From: Acanthamoeba sp. SK_2022b
Lineage: Eukaryota > Discosea > Longamoebia > Acanthamoebidae
Assembly (NCBI GenBank): GCA_027943245.1
Contig: JANDJZ010000753.1
Span: 1-35,240 of the forward strand
Reading direction: 5' to 3'
DNA length: 35,240 bases
This document shows, piece by piece, positions 9,450 to 21,481 of the stretch. The notes under the pieces are model-generated. The model was given only the letters and a program-made list of their open reading frames with translations. It was not told where the DNA came from and made no database searches. Every line of letters starts with the position of its first letter. Within the stretch, counting starts at the first letter, position 1. Position numbers and translations under genes: made by a program.

Positions 9450-11396
9450 ATGGACCTAGCACTTGCCGTACCACCGCCGTTGCCACCCACGACCAGGGTG
9501 GAAATTCATCACAATGAACCTGAACTGGTCACTCTTCATCAAGGACCCATCAAAGAAGAAGCCAGTGACCAGGAAAATGAGCCAGCCAGTGAGGCAGAAG
9601 AGACCAGCGACCCCAACCATGCAGAGGATATGACCCCATCAGATGAAGAGCTGGACGATGGAGGACACAAGATGACCAGCAAGAAGAAACCTGCACCAAT
9701 ACCATGGTGTGACAGAATGTGTCCTACACCCAAGAAACCACTGGCACGCACAAGGATAGCACCCAAACTCTACTCTCAAGAGTTTCACGCCTGCATAGCC
9801 AGAGAGGACAGGCCATACCAGGATGAGAATAGTGTCAAGATCCCGACAATGTACGCCGAAGCCGTCAACTCATCACACGCTGAAGACTGGAAAGCTGCCA
9901 TGTGCGATGAGTACAACGCGATAATGATGAATGGTATGTTTGAACTGGTACCACCACCCGCCAGGAGGAAGATCATTGACACCAAGTGGCTATTCAAGAT
10001 CAAGCGTCACGTGGACGGCTTGATTGACCGGTTCAAGGCCTGTTGGATAGCAAGAGGCTTCACTCAAGTCTATGGGGTAGACTTCGATGAGATGTTTGCA
10101 CTGGTGGTACGTCTTGAGCACCTATGGGTGCTCATCACGATAGCTGTACAGGTTGGCTACGCAGTCCATCAGATGGATGTGACCATGGCGTTCCTCAACG
10201 CTATCCTTCCTGAAGAGAACTATGTGCGCCAACCTGAGGGTTTTGTGGACAAGGGGCGTCCAGACTACGTATGCCTACTACGTAAGAGTCTTTATGGACT
10301 CAAACAAGCACCCCTTGAGTGGAACTGGACGCTTGATGTGCACCTACGTATGAGAGGTTTCACGCCAACGCGTGCTGACCCGTGCATCTACATCAGGTAT
10401 GAGGGCAAGCATGCAGTCTATGTAGCGGTCTACGTTGATGACTGCGTGATCTATGCGCCAGAGTGATTTGTGCCAGGTATCAAGAAGGTACTGCACGACG
10501 GGTTCAAGATGATTGACCTAGGCATCGCGACTTCAATCCTGTCACTTGAAGTGATACGCGACAATGAAGACGGGTTGATACTACTACGTCAAGCAGGCAA
10601 GATACAAGAGCTTCTACACGACTTTGGATTCGCAACCTTGAAGGCAATTGGCACGCCCATGGAGCCTGGTCTCCAGCTTCCTACGCTTGAGAAGACCCCA
10701 CTGGAGTTTGTTGACATGCCATACCGATTGGCTGTAGGATGGCTCAACTACATTGCCCTGGCCTCGCGACCAGACATTGCGTATGTGACATGTGTCCTCA
10801 GTAGGCATCTGAACGCCTATGGGGGGGAACACTGGGCCGCAGTGAAACATTTATTTAGGTACTTGCGTGGCACACAAGAACTGGCGATACGATACATGCC
10901 AGACGCGAGCGGCCTCACGACCAGAGGCTTCTCAGATGTGGACTGGGCCAGAGACAAGACCACGCGCAAGTCAACATCCAGTATACTCTACATGATTGCA
11001 GGTGGCCCAGTCTACTGGAGAGCGAAGAATCAATCCTGCATAGCTACATTGACTGCTGAGGCCGAACTCAATGCACTGGCCAAAGCCATCAAGCATGCAA
11101 TCTTCCTTGGCCACTTCTACAACGACTTAGGACTTGATTGAGCGAGTCAAATGCCGATCTACTGTGACAATGAGAGTGCGCTGATGATTGCGACCTCACG
11201 ACTGGGCGAGTACCACCAGTGATTGAAGCACTACGGCATCAAGTTGGCGCTGGTATGTGAGAACCTAGCCAATGAGACGATTAGCCTTCATCACATGCCC
11301 ATGGCCATCATGCTGGCTGATATGCTCATGAAGGCCCTTGGTAGAGGATGTGTGAATGACTTGTGTGTTGAGCTAAATCTTGTAAGGTGTTCCTGA
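9450..11396 (+). pseudogene. pol region: reverse transcriptase and RNase H (disrupted)
   Basis: An acidic linker (about residues 1-80 of this piece) precedes the copia-type RVT_2 domain. The frame contains IDTKWLFKIK, IARGFTQ, YGLKQAP and the catalytic YVDD (10431-10442). RNase H motifs follow: SRPDIAYV, HWAAVK and a DxDWA segment, then TAEAE and CDNESA. The frame is interrupted by TGA at 10464, 11139 and 11220, and ends at TGA 11394-11396, 15 bp before the 3' LTR. Missense changes at conserved motif positions (10041, 10092, 10101, 10125) are all explicable as CpG transitions. Without repair by suppression or trans-complementation this copy cannot make active Pol. Confidence 0.92.
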
Positions 11397-11411
11397 TACT
11401 GTTAAGGGGCG

Positions 11412-11638
11412 TGTTGTGAGTTACCTAATAAGGTACTCTGATCAACAGTCACTCTGGAACACCAAATGAGGTAGGACTTAATGCGCTCATAGCACATTAA
11501 GGCATGCCTTAAGTTTTAGGAGTTATGTTGTAGTACAACTGTCTACAACAATATATTCAGCAGTAATAAAACCAGAGAGAACCCCTGTTCTCTCTCACTT
11601 CACACTTTACTCTTCACCACACAGCATACTTCACAACA
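11412..11638 (+). repeat. 3' LTR (227 bp)
   Basis: Identical to the 5' LTR except G at the position equivalent to 7142, which keeps the 16-bp palindrome TTAAGGCATGCCTTAA (11497-11512) intact. AATAAA is at 11565-11570 and the hairpin at 11574-11595. It is followed directly by the right target duplication TTGTC. Confidence 0.97.
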
Positions 11639-11643
11639 TTGTC

Positions 11644-12027
11644 ATGGTGATGTGGTGTTGTGGTGAGGTGTTGTGGTGATGTGATGTTGTGGTGGTGTGG
11701 TGTTGTTGTGATGTTTTGGTGCTGCAGTGTTGTGGTGGTGCTGTAGTGTTGTGGTGTTGTGGTGTTGTGGTTGTGATGTTGTGGTGTTGTTGGATGTTGT
11801 GGTGATGTTATGTGGTTGTGATGTTGTAGTGGTGTTGTTGTGGTGATGTTGTTGTTGATGTTGTGGTAGCGTTGTGGTGGTGTTGTGGTGTTGTAGTGAT
11901 GTTGTGGTAGTGGTATGGTAGTGTGAAGATGTGATGGTGTTGTTGTGGTGTGGTGCTGCTGTGTGATGGTGTGATGTTGTGGTGGAGGTGTGGTGGTGTG
12001 GTGGTGTTGTGGTGGTGTGGTGATGTT
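11644..12027 (-). repeat. Satellite, GT orientation
   Basis: Continuation of the GT block interrupted by the retrotransposon, with TGTTGTGGTGTTGTGG words and irregular period. Confidence 0.85.
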
Positions 12028-12175
12028 GTGAGTTCGGAGTAAGAGTGAAAAGACAGAGAGAGTGGATACTCAAACGAAGGTTTTCAAAGTTGGGCATGTA
12101 TGAGTTGTTGTGGCTAAACTTTGTTTGGCGTACCAGGAAAATAGTTATCCCTTGCACCAGCCACTGCGGTGCCAG
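12028..12175. other. Unique 148-bp island inside satellite
   Basis: Balanced-composition sequence from TGAGTTCGGAGTAAGAG to CACTGCGGTGCCAGTG. It has no match to the LTR or other parts of the window. A minus-strand frame crosses it, but has no start or signal of its own. It could be a fragment of an old insertion or a remnant of pre-satellite sequence. Confidence 0.6.
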
Positions 12176-12902
12176 TGATGGTGTGTTGTGGTGATGGTGT
12201 GGTATCATTGTGGGGATGGTATTGTGGGGGTTGTTTTGTGGTGGTGTTGTGGTGTGGAGATGGTGTGATGTTATTGTGGAGATGGTGTGGTGTTGTGGGT
12301 GTGGTGTGGCTGAGGTGTGGTGGTGTTGTTGTGGTGGTGTTGTGGTGGAGTTGTGGTGGTGTTGTGGTGATGTTATGGTGATGTGATGGTGATGTTGTTC
12401 TGGTGTGGTTATGAGGTGAAGTTGAGGTGATGTTATGGTGATGTTGTGGTGATGAGGTGATATTGTGGTGGTGATGTTGTTCTGGTGTGGTGTTGTGGTG
12501 GTGTTGTGGTGTTGTGGTGGTTGTGTTGGTGTGTTGTTGTTGTTGTGTTATGGTGGTGTAATGGTGATGTTGTGGTGAGGCGTGTGATGTTGTGGTAAGG
12601 TTTTGGGGTTGTGATGGTGGTGATGGTGTTGTGGTGAAGTTTTGGGGTTGTGATGGTGGTGATGGTGTTGTGATGGTGTTGTGATGGTATTGTGGTGTTG
12701 TGATGGTATTGTGGTGTTGTGATGGTATTGTGATGGGGTGATGATGGTGTGGTGATGGTGGTGTTGTGATGTTGTGGTGATGGTGTGGTGATGGTGGTGA
12801 TGTGATGGTGGTGATGATGTTGTGATGGTGTTGTGATGGTGTGGTGATGGTGGTGTTGTGATGGTGTGATGATGGTGTTGTGATGGTGGTGATGGTGTTG
12901 TG
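12176..12902 (-). repeat. Satellite, GT orientation, GATGGTG-rich
   Basis: GT-orientation satellite grading into TGTGATGGTGTTGTGATGG words near the right end. GTTGTGATGGTG (12877-12888) and CACCATCACAAC (12919-12930) form perfect 12-bp inverted arms around the switch to AC orientation, with the AT-rich spacer TCAAATTAATCATAT between them. Confidence 0.85.
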
Positions 12903-12918
12903 CTCAAATTAATCATAT

Positions 12919-13902
12919 CACCATCACAACTTCACCACACCAACACCAGCATCACACCAACACCATAACATCCCCCCACAACACCCCTACAACATCACAA
13001 CACCACACCACAACATCACCACAACAACAACACAACAACACCACCACAACACCACCGCAACAACACCACAACACCACCACAGCACCACCACAATATCACC
13101 ACAACAACACCACAACAACACCACAACAACACCACCACAACATCACCACAACACTACCACGCCACTATAACATCACCACAACACCACCACAACACCACCA
13201 CGCCACTACAACATCACCACAACACCACAACAATACCACCATTGCAACATCACCACAACATCACCACAAGGAACACATCACCACAGCAACACCACCACGA
13301 CTACATCACCACACCAACACCCACGACAATATCACTACAACATCACTATGGTAACACCACCACACCACCACTCCTTCACCACAAAACAACAACAGCACCA
13401 AAACACCATCACACCACCACAACCCGCCACCCAACACAACATTACCATAACACCACACCACTGCAACATCACCTCAACACCACACTATCACCACACCTTC
13501 ACCACAACAACACCACCACACCAACACCTCACAACACAATAACACCACAACACCACCATAACACCACACCACCACAACACCACCACCACATCACCAAAAC
13601 ACCACCACTACAACACCACAACATCATCATGACACCACCACAACAACACAACACCATCACCACACCACACCACACCACACCACACCACACCACACCACAC
13701 CACACCACACCACACCACACCACACCACACCACACCACACCACCACAATACCACCACACCACTACACAGCATCACACCTCCACACCATCATGACAACACC
13801 ACAATACAACTCCACACCATCCCCACACCATCATCACACAACCACGCCATCACCACCACAACACTACCACAACAGCACCACAACACCACACCATCACCAA
13901 AA
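12919..13902 (+). repeat. Satellite, AC orientation, with (CCACA)n array
   Basis: AC-orientation satellite. A near-perfect pentanucleotide CCACA array occupies about 13660-13742. The block ends at ACACCATCACCA (13888-13899), the inverse of TGGTGATGGTGT (13946-13957) on the other side of a short unique spacer. Confidence 0.85.
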
Positions 13903-14620
13903 AACTGCGTGTTCAGGAAAATGAGGCAGTGATGAGATTATGGTGTGGTGATGGTGTTGTTGTGGTGGTGTTGTGGTGTCGTGGTATTGTGGTGACATTG
14001 ATGGTGGTGGTGTTGTTATGGTGTTGTGGTGTTGTTGTATGATGTTGTGGTGATGTGGTGATGTTTTGTGATGATGTTGTGGTGTGATTGTGGTGTTGTT
14101 GTGGTGTTGTTGTGATGTTGTGGTGTGATGTTGTGGTGATGTTGTGGTGTTTTGATAGCGTTGTGGTGTTGTGGTGTTGGTGTTGTGGTGGGTGATGCTG
14201 TGTTGTGGTGATTTTGTGGTGACGTTGTGGTGTTTTGGTAGTAATGTTGTGGTGAAGTTGGTGGTGTAGGTGTTGTGGTGATATCATGGTGGTGTAGTTG
14301 TGATATAGGTGATGTTGTAGTGGTGCTGTTCTGGTGATGTGGTGGTGCTGTAGTGGTTTTGTTGTGTGGGGTGGTGTTGTGTTGTGGTGGTGTTGTGTTG
14401 TGATATTGTGGTGGTGTTGTGGTAACTTTGTGGTGTGGTGGTGATGGTTTGGTGGTGGTGATGGTAGTGTTGTGGTGTGGTTGTGAAGTAGTGGTGATGT
14501 TGATATGGTTGTGTAGTCGTGGTGATGGTGTGGTGATGTTGTAGTGATGTTGTAATGTTGTGATGTTATGGTGGTGTTGTTGTGGTGATGATGGTGTGGT
14601 ATGGTGATGATGTGGTATGG
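13903..14620 (-). repeat. Short unique spacer then satellite, GT orientation
   Basis: 13903-13938 is a unique spacer (CTGCGTGTTCAGG, then AATGAGGCAGTGATG). GT satellite follows to the perfect 12-bp palindrome TGGTAATTACCA (14618-14629), whose centre is the next orientation switch. Confidence 0.85.
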
Positions 14621-16674
14621 TAATTACCACAACAACATCACCAGAACACCACAACATTACCACAACACCACAACACCATCACAACACTACAACACAACCA
14701 CACCAACGCCACAACACCTCCCCCCAAAACACAACTGAAACACCACCACACCACTGAAACACAACTACCAACACCATGACAACTCCCCCCCCCCACCAAC
14801 ACCACTACAACACCACCTCGCCAACACACAAACAACACCACCACAATACCACAACATCACCACAATATAACCACACCACAACACCACATCACCACCACAC
14901 CATTACCACAACAACACCACAACAACATCACCACCACACCACAACACCACCACACCATAACAACAACACCGCAACATTACCATACCAACACCCCAAACAT
15001 CACCACCATACCCTCTCCACAACAACAGCCAACATCACCACACCACCATACCATCACTCCAACATCCCACCATCCCATAACCACAACACCACATACCAAC
15101 ATCACCACCATACCACAACACCACCACAATCTCAGCACAATACTACATCACCACAACACCACCACAACCATGCAACCACACCACCACTCCAACACAACAT
15201 CACCACAACACCATCACAGCACCAACACCACACCACCACCACAACATCACGCACCACCACAACACCACACCACCACAACATCACACCACCACTACACCAC
15301 AACATCCACACCACACCACCATATCATCACAACCACGATCATTGCAATCACTATAACACAACACCACAACACCACATCACCACAATACCACATCACCACA
15401 CCACAACCACACCATGACAACTCTACCACATCACAACATCACCACAACCTCACCACATCACCCACACCCACCACGACATCACCACACCATAACACCACAA
15501 ACAACCTCACAACACCACAAAAACCACCAGACAATCATTTCCACCATCATGACAACACCACACCATCACCACACAACCACAACACCACCACCACGCCCAC
15601 CACACACCGCCACCACACCATCACAACATCACCTCATCATCACAACAGCACCACAACATCCCAGCATCACACATCAAAACCTCACCACACCAACACCACA
15701 GCACTAAACATCACCACAAAACAACTGCAACATCACAACCACAACACAAACACAATACAACACCACCACAACACCACTACTTCACCACACCACCACAACA
15801 AAACCACAACACCACACCACCACACCACCACCACCACCACACCACAACACCACATCATCACCAAACATCACCACCACTACAACATTATCATAACAACACC
15901 ACTACAACACCACCACAACACCACCATCACACCACCACAACATCACCACATCACCACCACAACACCGCAACACCACCACAATACCATCACAACATCATCA
16001 CAATATAACTACAACACCTTACCACACCATCACCAAATCCCCACACCATCACCACAACACCAACAACAACATCCCACACAACAACTACAATACCATCACA
16101 ACATCATCACAACACAAGCACAACACCACCACACTACCACACCATTACCACACCATCACCACAATACCACCATGATACCACTAATTCAACAACACACCTC
16201 CACCACAGCACCACAACCCCACAAGACCACATCACCACACCATAACATCACCATAATTCCACCACACCACCACCTCAACCACAACACCACCACAGTGTCA
16301 CAACATAACAAGACCATCACCACAATACCACCACCTATATACCACCACAACACCATAACACACCACCACAACACCATCACAACACCATACCACCACCACC
16401 ATACCACCACCACACCATCTCCAACATCACCACACCACCACAACATCATCACAACAGCACACTAGCACCACACCACCACACCACCATCACCACACCATCA
16501 CCACAACACCATCACCTCTACAATATCACCACCACAAGAGAACCACAACGTCACTCACCACAGCAGCAGCACAACTCCACACCACATAACCACAACATCA
16601 CTACACCACCATGCCATTAGAACATCACCACAACTACAACATCACAACACCACAACAACACCACAACATCACAA

Positions 16675-16848
16675 CAACCACAACCACAACCACAACCACA
16701 ACCACAACCACAACCACAACCACAACCACAACCACAACCACAACCACAACCACAACCACAACCACAACCACAACCACAACCACAACCACAACCACAACCA
16801 CAACCACAACCACAACCACAACCACAACCACAACCACAACCACAACCA
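16675..16848 (+). repeat. Perfect (CAACCA)n hexamer array
   Basis: About 29 uninterrupted copies. The minus strand is (GGTTGT)n, with regularly spaced GG pairs able in principle to form two-tetrad G-quadruplexes. The same hexamer occurs inverted at 20837-21048. Confidence 0.95.
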
Positions 16849-17588
16849 CTACTACAACACCACCACACCCCCACCAAAACATCACCACATCACAACACCA
16901 CCACAAAATCACCATATCAACCACACCATCACCACAACAACACCACAACACAACTACTCCAGCACAACAAAACCACATCACCACCCCACAACATCACCAC
17001 ACCATCACCACACCATCACACCACCATCACACCACCATCACACCATCACAACACCATCACAACACCATCACCACACCATCACGACAACATCACAACACCA
17101 TCACCACACCATAACACCATCACACCATCACACCATCACAACATCACCACCACAATCACCACACCATAACACCATCACACCATCACACCACCACAACATC
17201 ACCACCACAATCACCACACCATCATAAGATCACCACAACATCATCACAACACCACCACAAAACCGTCACAACACCATGACCACACCATCACAATATAACC
17301 ACAACATCACCACAACACCACCACAACATCACAACACCACCACAACATCTCCACAAAATCACCACAACATCACCACAACACCAAAAAAAACACAACACTA
17401 ACACCACACCACCACCAACCAGCACCAACAACATCACCACACCATCAACACAACACCACAATAACCTCACCACAACACCACACCAGCACAACACAACACC
17501 ACTACAACACCACTACAACATCACCACAACATCACCACATCATCACCACAACACCATCACCACACCAACACACCACCATCACAACACC

Positions 17589-17648
17589 ATCACCATCACC
17601 ATCACCATCACCATCACCATCACCATCACCATCACCATCACCATCACC
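17589..17648 (+). repeat. (CACCAT)n array
   Basis: About 10 uninterrupted copies of the CACCAT hexamer within AC-orientation satellite. Confidence 0.95.
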
Positions 17649-20600
17649 ACAACACCATAACACCACCACAAACACCACCACAACAAGCACCACAACAGCA
17701 CCACAACACCATCATAACATAACATCACCACACACAGCACCACATCCCTATTACACAACCACAAAATCACCATATCACCACCACAACACCACTACACCAC
17801 ACCACACCACTACAACACCACATTATGGTGTGTGGTTGTGTGTTCTTGTAATGATGTTGTAGTGGTGGTGTTATGGTGTTGTGGTGTTGTTGTGATGGTG
17901 TGGTGGTTTTGATTTTGTAGTGGTGTTGTAGTTGTGCTGTTGTGGTGGTGTAGTGATGTTGTTGTGGTGTGTTATGATGGTGTTGTGGTGGTATTGTTGT
18001 GGTGCTGTTGTTGTGGTGTTGTGGTGTAGTCGTGGTGGTGATGGTGTGGTGATGTTGTTGTGGTGTGTTATGATGGTGTTGTGGTGCTGTTGTTGTGGTG
18101 TTGTGGTGTTGTGGTGTAGTCGTGGTGGTGATGTTGTGGTGCTGTTGTTGTGGTGTTGTGGTGTAGTCGTGGTGGTGATGGTGTGATGGTGTGGTGATGT
18201 TGTTGTGGTGGTGTTTTGGTGTTGTGGTGCTGTTGTTGTGGTGTTGTGGTGTAGTCGTGGTGGTGGTGGTGTGATGGTGTGGTGATGGTGTTGTGGTGTT
18301 GTGATGGTGTGGTGATGGTGTTGTGATGGTGTGGTGAAGTTGTGGTGTTGTGGTGATGGTGTGATGGTGTTGTGGTGATGGTGCGGTGTTGTGATGATGT
18401 GGTGGTGTGGTGAAGTTGTGGTGTTGTGGTGATGGTGTGATGGTGTGGGGATGGTGTTGTGGTGTGGTGATGGTGTTGTGGTGATGGTGTGATGGTGTTG
18501 TGGTGATGGTGTGATGGTGTGGTGATGGTGTTGTGGTGGTGATGTTGTGATGGTGTGATGTTGTGGTGGTGATGTTGTGGTGGTGTTGAGATGGTGGTGT
18601 GGTGATGGTGTTGTGGTGCTGATGTTGTGGTGTTGTGGGATGTTGTGCTGATTTCGTGGTGATATTTTGTGGTGGTGTTGTGGTGATATGAAGATGGTGT
18701 GGCGTTGTTGTGTGATGTTGTGGTGGTGGTGATGTTGTGATAATGTCGTGGTGATGGTGTTGTAGTGTTGTGGTGTGGTGTTGTTGTGGTGTGGTGTTGT
18801 TGTGGTGGGGTATTGTGGTGTTGTGGAGGGTGTGGGGATATTGTGGCAATGGTGTGGTGTGGTAGTGGTGTGGTGATGTGGTGATGTTGTGGTGTGGTAG
18901 TGGTGTGGTGGTGTGGTGCTGTTGTGGTAGTGGTGGTGGTGGGTTGTGGTGGTGTGTGTTGTGGTGTGGTGGTGTTGTGGTGTTGGTGATGAGGTGGTGC
19001 TGTTGTGGTGATGTTGTTATGGCGTTGTGGTGATATGGTGGTGTTGTGGCGATGTGGTGGTGTTGTGGTGATGTTGCTGTGGTGCTGTTGTGGTAATGTG
19101 TGGTGATGTTGTTGTAATGTGGTGATGTTGTGGTGGTGGTGTTGTGGTGATGTTGTGTTGTGGTGGTGTTGTGGTGATATGGTGATGTTGTGGTAGTATG
19201 GTGGTGTGTTTGTTGTGGTGATGCTGTGGTGGTGATGGTAGTGTGGTGTTGTGGTGTGGTGGTAGGTGCTGTTGTGGTGATGTTGTAGTTGTGTTGTGGT
19301 GATGGTAGTAGTGTGGTGTTGTGGTGTGGCGGGTTGTTGTGATGTGGTGATGAGGTGGTGCTGTTGTGGTGAGGTTGTGGTGATGATGTGTGGTGGTGGT
19401 GTGGTGGTGGTGTGGTATTGTGGTATGGTGGTGGTGTTGTGGTGGTGTGGTGATGTGGTGATGTGGTGATGTGGTGATGGTGTGTTGGTGTTGTGGTGGT
19501 GTGGTGATGGTGTGGTGATGTGGTGGTGTTGTGGTGGTGATATGGTGGGGTTGGGGTGATGTGGTGTAGTGGTGTTGTGGTGGTTGTGGTGGTGTGATGT
19601 TGTGGTGGTGTTGTGGTTATGTTGTGGTGAAATGGTGGTGATGGTGTTGTGGTAGTTGTGGTGTGCTGTTGTTGTGGTGTTGTGGTGATATTGTTGTGGT
19701 GTGATATTATGTGTTGTTGTGATGGTGTGGTATGGTTGTTTGTTGTGATGGTGTGGTATTGTTGTGGTGGTGGTTGGCGGTATTGTGGTGGTGGTGTGGT
19801 GATGTTGTGGTGGTGGTGATGGTGTGGTGATGGTGTTGTGGTGATGATGGTGTGGTGTGGTGGTGTTGTGGTGGTGGTGTGATGATGCTGTGGTGGTGTG
19901 GTGATGGTGTTGTGGTGTTGTGGTGATGGTAGGTGCGGTGGTGTTGTGGTGGTGGTGTGATGGTGTTGTGATGGTGTGGTGATGGTGTGGTGTTGTAGTG
20001 ATGTTGTAGTGATGTTGTAGTTGTGCTGTTGTGGTGGTACTGTGGTGCTGTTCTGGTGCTGTTCTGGTGGTATTGTGGTGGTGATGTGGTGCTGTGGTGC
20101 TGTTGTTGTGGTGATGTGGTGTTGTGGTGTTGTGGTGGTGCTGGTGTGATGTTGTGGTGTTGTGGTGATGTTGTGATGATGTTGTGGTGGTGTTGGGGTA
20201 GTGGAATGGTGTTGTGGTGGTATTGTTGTGATGATGTTGTTGTGGTGTTGTGGTTGTATTGTTGTGATGTTGTGGTGGTTATTTTTGGTGTTACTGTGGT
20301 GCAGTGTTGTGGTGATGGTCTGGTATTGTGGTGGTGTGGTGGTGATGTGTTGTGGTGATGTGAAGTGCAGTTTGTGTTGTTGTAGTGGTGTGGTGGTATT
20401 GTTGTGGTTGTGATGTGGTGGTGATGTGGGGATAATGTTGTGGTGTGGTCATGTAGCGGTGGTGTGGTGGTGGTGTGGTGTTGTAGTGATGTTGTGGTGT
20501 TGTTGTAGGGATGTTGTTGTGATGGTGGTGTGGTGTTGTTGCAATGTTTTGGTGGTGCAGCAGTGTTGTGGTGTTGTTTTGGTGCTGTGGTGCTGTGGTA

Positions 20601-20836
20601 GTGCTGTAGTGTTGTGGTGGGGATGTTGTGGTGGTGGTGGTGCAGCGTTGTTGTGGTGGTGCTGTAGCGTTGTTGTGGTGGTGTTGTGGTGATGGTGTAG
20701 TGGTTTCTGTAGCGTTGTTGTTGTGCTGTGGTGATGTTATGGTGAGGTGATGTTGTGATGTTGTTGTGATGTTGTTGTGATGTTGTTGTGATGTTGTTGT
20801 GATGTTGTTGTGATGTTGTTTTGACGTTGTGGTGGT

Positions 20837-21048
20837 GTTGTGGTTGTGGTTGTGGTTGTGGTTGTGGTTGTGGTTGTGGTTGCGGTTGTGGTTGTGGTTG
20901 TGGTTGTGGTTGTGGTTGTGGTTGTGGTTGTGGTTGTGGTTGTGGTTGTGGTTGTGGTTGTGGTTGTGGTTGTGGTTGTGGTTGTGGTTGTGGTTGTGGT
21001 TGTGGTTGTGGTTGTGGTTGTGGTTGTGGTTGTGGTTGTGGTTGTGGT
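20837..21048 (-). repeat. (TGGTTG)n hexamer array
   Basis: About 35 copies with a single interruption (TGCGGTTG at about 20880). It is the inverse complement of the 16675-16848 array, about 4 kb away. The G-rich strand is the plus strand here. Confidence 0.95.
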
Positions 21049-21100
21049 GATGTTGTGTTGGTGTGTTGTGGTGTGCATGCAGTAGTGGTGGTGTTGTGGT

Positions 21101-21131
21101 TGTTACTTAGAGTTCCAAATAACTCACGACA
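21101..21131 (-). mobile_element. 31-bp reversed LTR start fragment
   Basis: On the minus strand it reads TGTCGTGAGTTA, then ACTCTAAGTAACA, a diverged copy of the first roughly 34 bp of the LTR, closest to the relic at 24267. It lies inside GT satellite soon after the TGGTTG array. Confidence 0.6.
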
Positions 21132-21481
21132 GTGGTGATGTTGTGGTGTTGTGGTGATGTTGTAGTGGTACTGTGGTGTGATGTTGTGGTGGTGCTGTGT
21201 TGGTGGTGTTGTGGCGATGGTGTGGCGATGTTGTGGTGATGTTGTGGTGGTACTGTGGTGGTGATGTTGTGGTGGTGGTGGAGTAGTGATGTTGTGGTGA
21301 TATTGGGGTGATGTCGCGGTGGTGGTGTTGTGGTGGTGGTGGTGATGTTGTGGTGGTGGTGTGGTGATATTGGGGTGATGTGGTGGTGTTGTGGTGGTGT
21401 TGTGGTGTTGTGGTGGTGTTGTGGTGCTGTGGTGTGCTATGGTGTGTTGTGGTGTTGTGGTTGTGTTGTGTTGGTATGGAA

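Larger units (their letters stand above)
7047..11643 (+). mobile_element. Ty1/copia-type LTR retrotransposon with target duplication
   Basis: The element proper is 7052-11638, flanked by a perfect 5-bp duplication TTGTC (7047-7051 and 11639-11643), the size expected for copia-type integrases. Order inside is LTR, primer site, gag, protease, integrase, reverse transcriptase, RNase H, LTR. Integrase before reverse transcriptase identifies the Ty1/copia superfamily. The two LTRs are identical except at 7142, which suggests a recent insertion, yet the coding frame is broken by nine TGA codons and a frameshift. It sits in GT-orientation satellite on both sides. A purine stretch AAGGGG (11404-11409) just before the 3' LTR is the likely polypurine tract. 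Confidence 0.96.
14625..17822 (+). repeat. Satellite, AC orientation (3.2 kb)
   Basis: The second-largest AC block. It includes a perfect CAACCA hexamer array (16675-16848) and a CACCAT array (17589-17648). The right boundary is ACACCA, CATTA, TGGTGT (17815-17831), a 6-bp inverted repeat at the flip. Frames open for up to 431 codons are low-complexity His/Thr/Asn/Pro. Confidence 0.85.
17823..21478 (-). repeat. Satellite, GT orientation (3.6 kb)
   Basis: The largest GT block. The word GTGTAGTCGTGGTGGTG recurs four times between about 18024 and 18265, separated by 45-91 bp of shared sequence, so a local higher-order repeat exists. An 11-bp unit (GTTGTTGTGAT) repeats about six times at 20747-20821, immediately before the TGGTTG array. 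No gene was seen. Confidence 0.85.

Noticed and set aside
7291..11396. TGA as a reassigned sense codon
   Set aside because: The kinase gene ends at TGA with no conserved sequence after it and uses TGG for Trp; conserved residues near the element's TGA codons are also changed by CpG transitions, pointing to decay.
11642..12208. 188-codon minus-strand frame crossing the unique island
   Set aside because: Mostly satellite-coded. The unique part has no signal peptide or domain, and the start lies in satellite-adjacent sequence with no support.
13242..18849. Other long frames in satellite (for example 15170-16465 plus, 17767-18849 minus)
   Set aside because: Same compositional artefact; all lie wholly in repeat and change with each orientation flip.
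16675..21048. Hexamer arrays as telomere repeats
   Set aside because: Arrays are internal, in opposite orientations and short, and TTGTGG is not a telomere unit I know. Terminal position cannot be shown.
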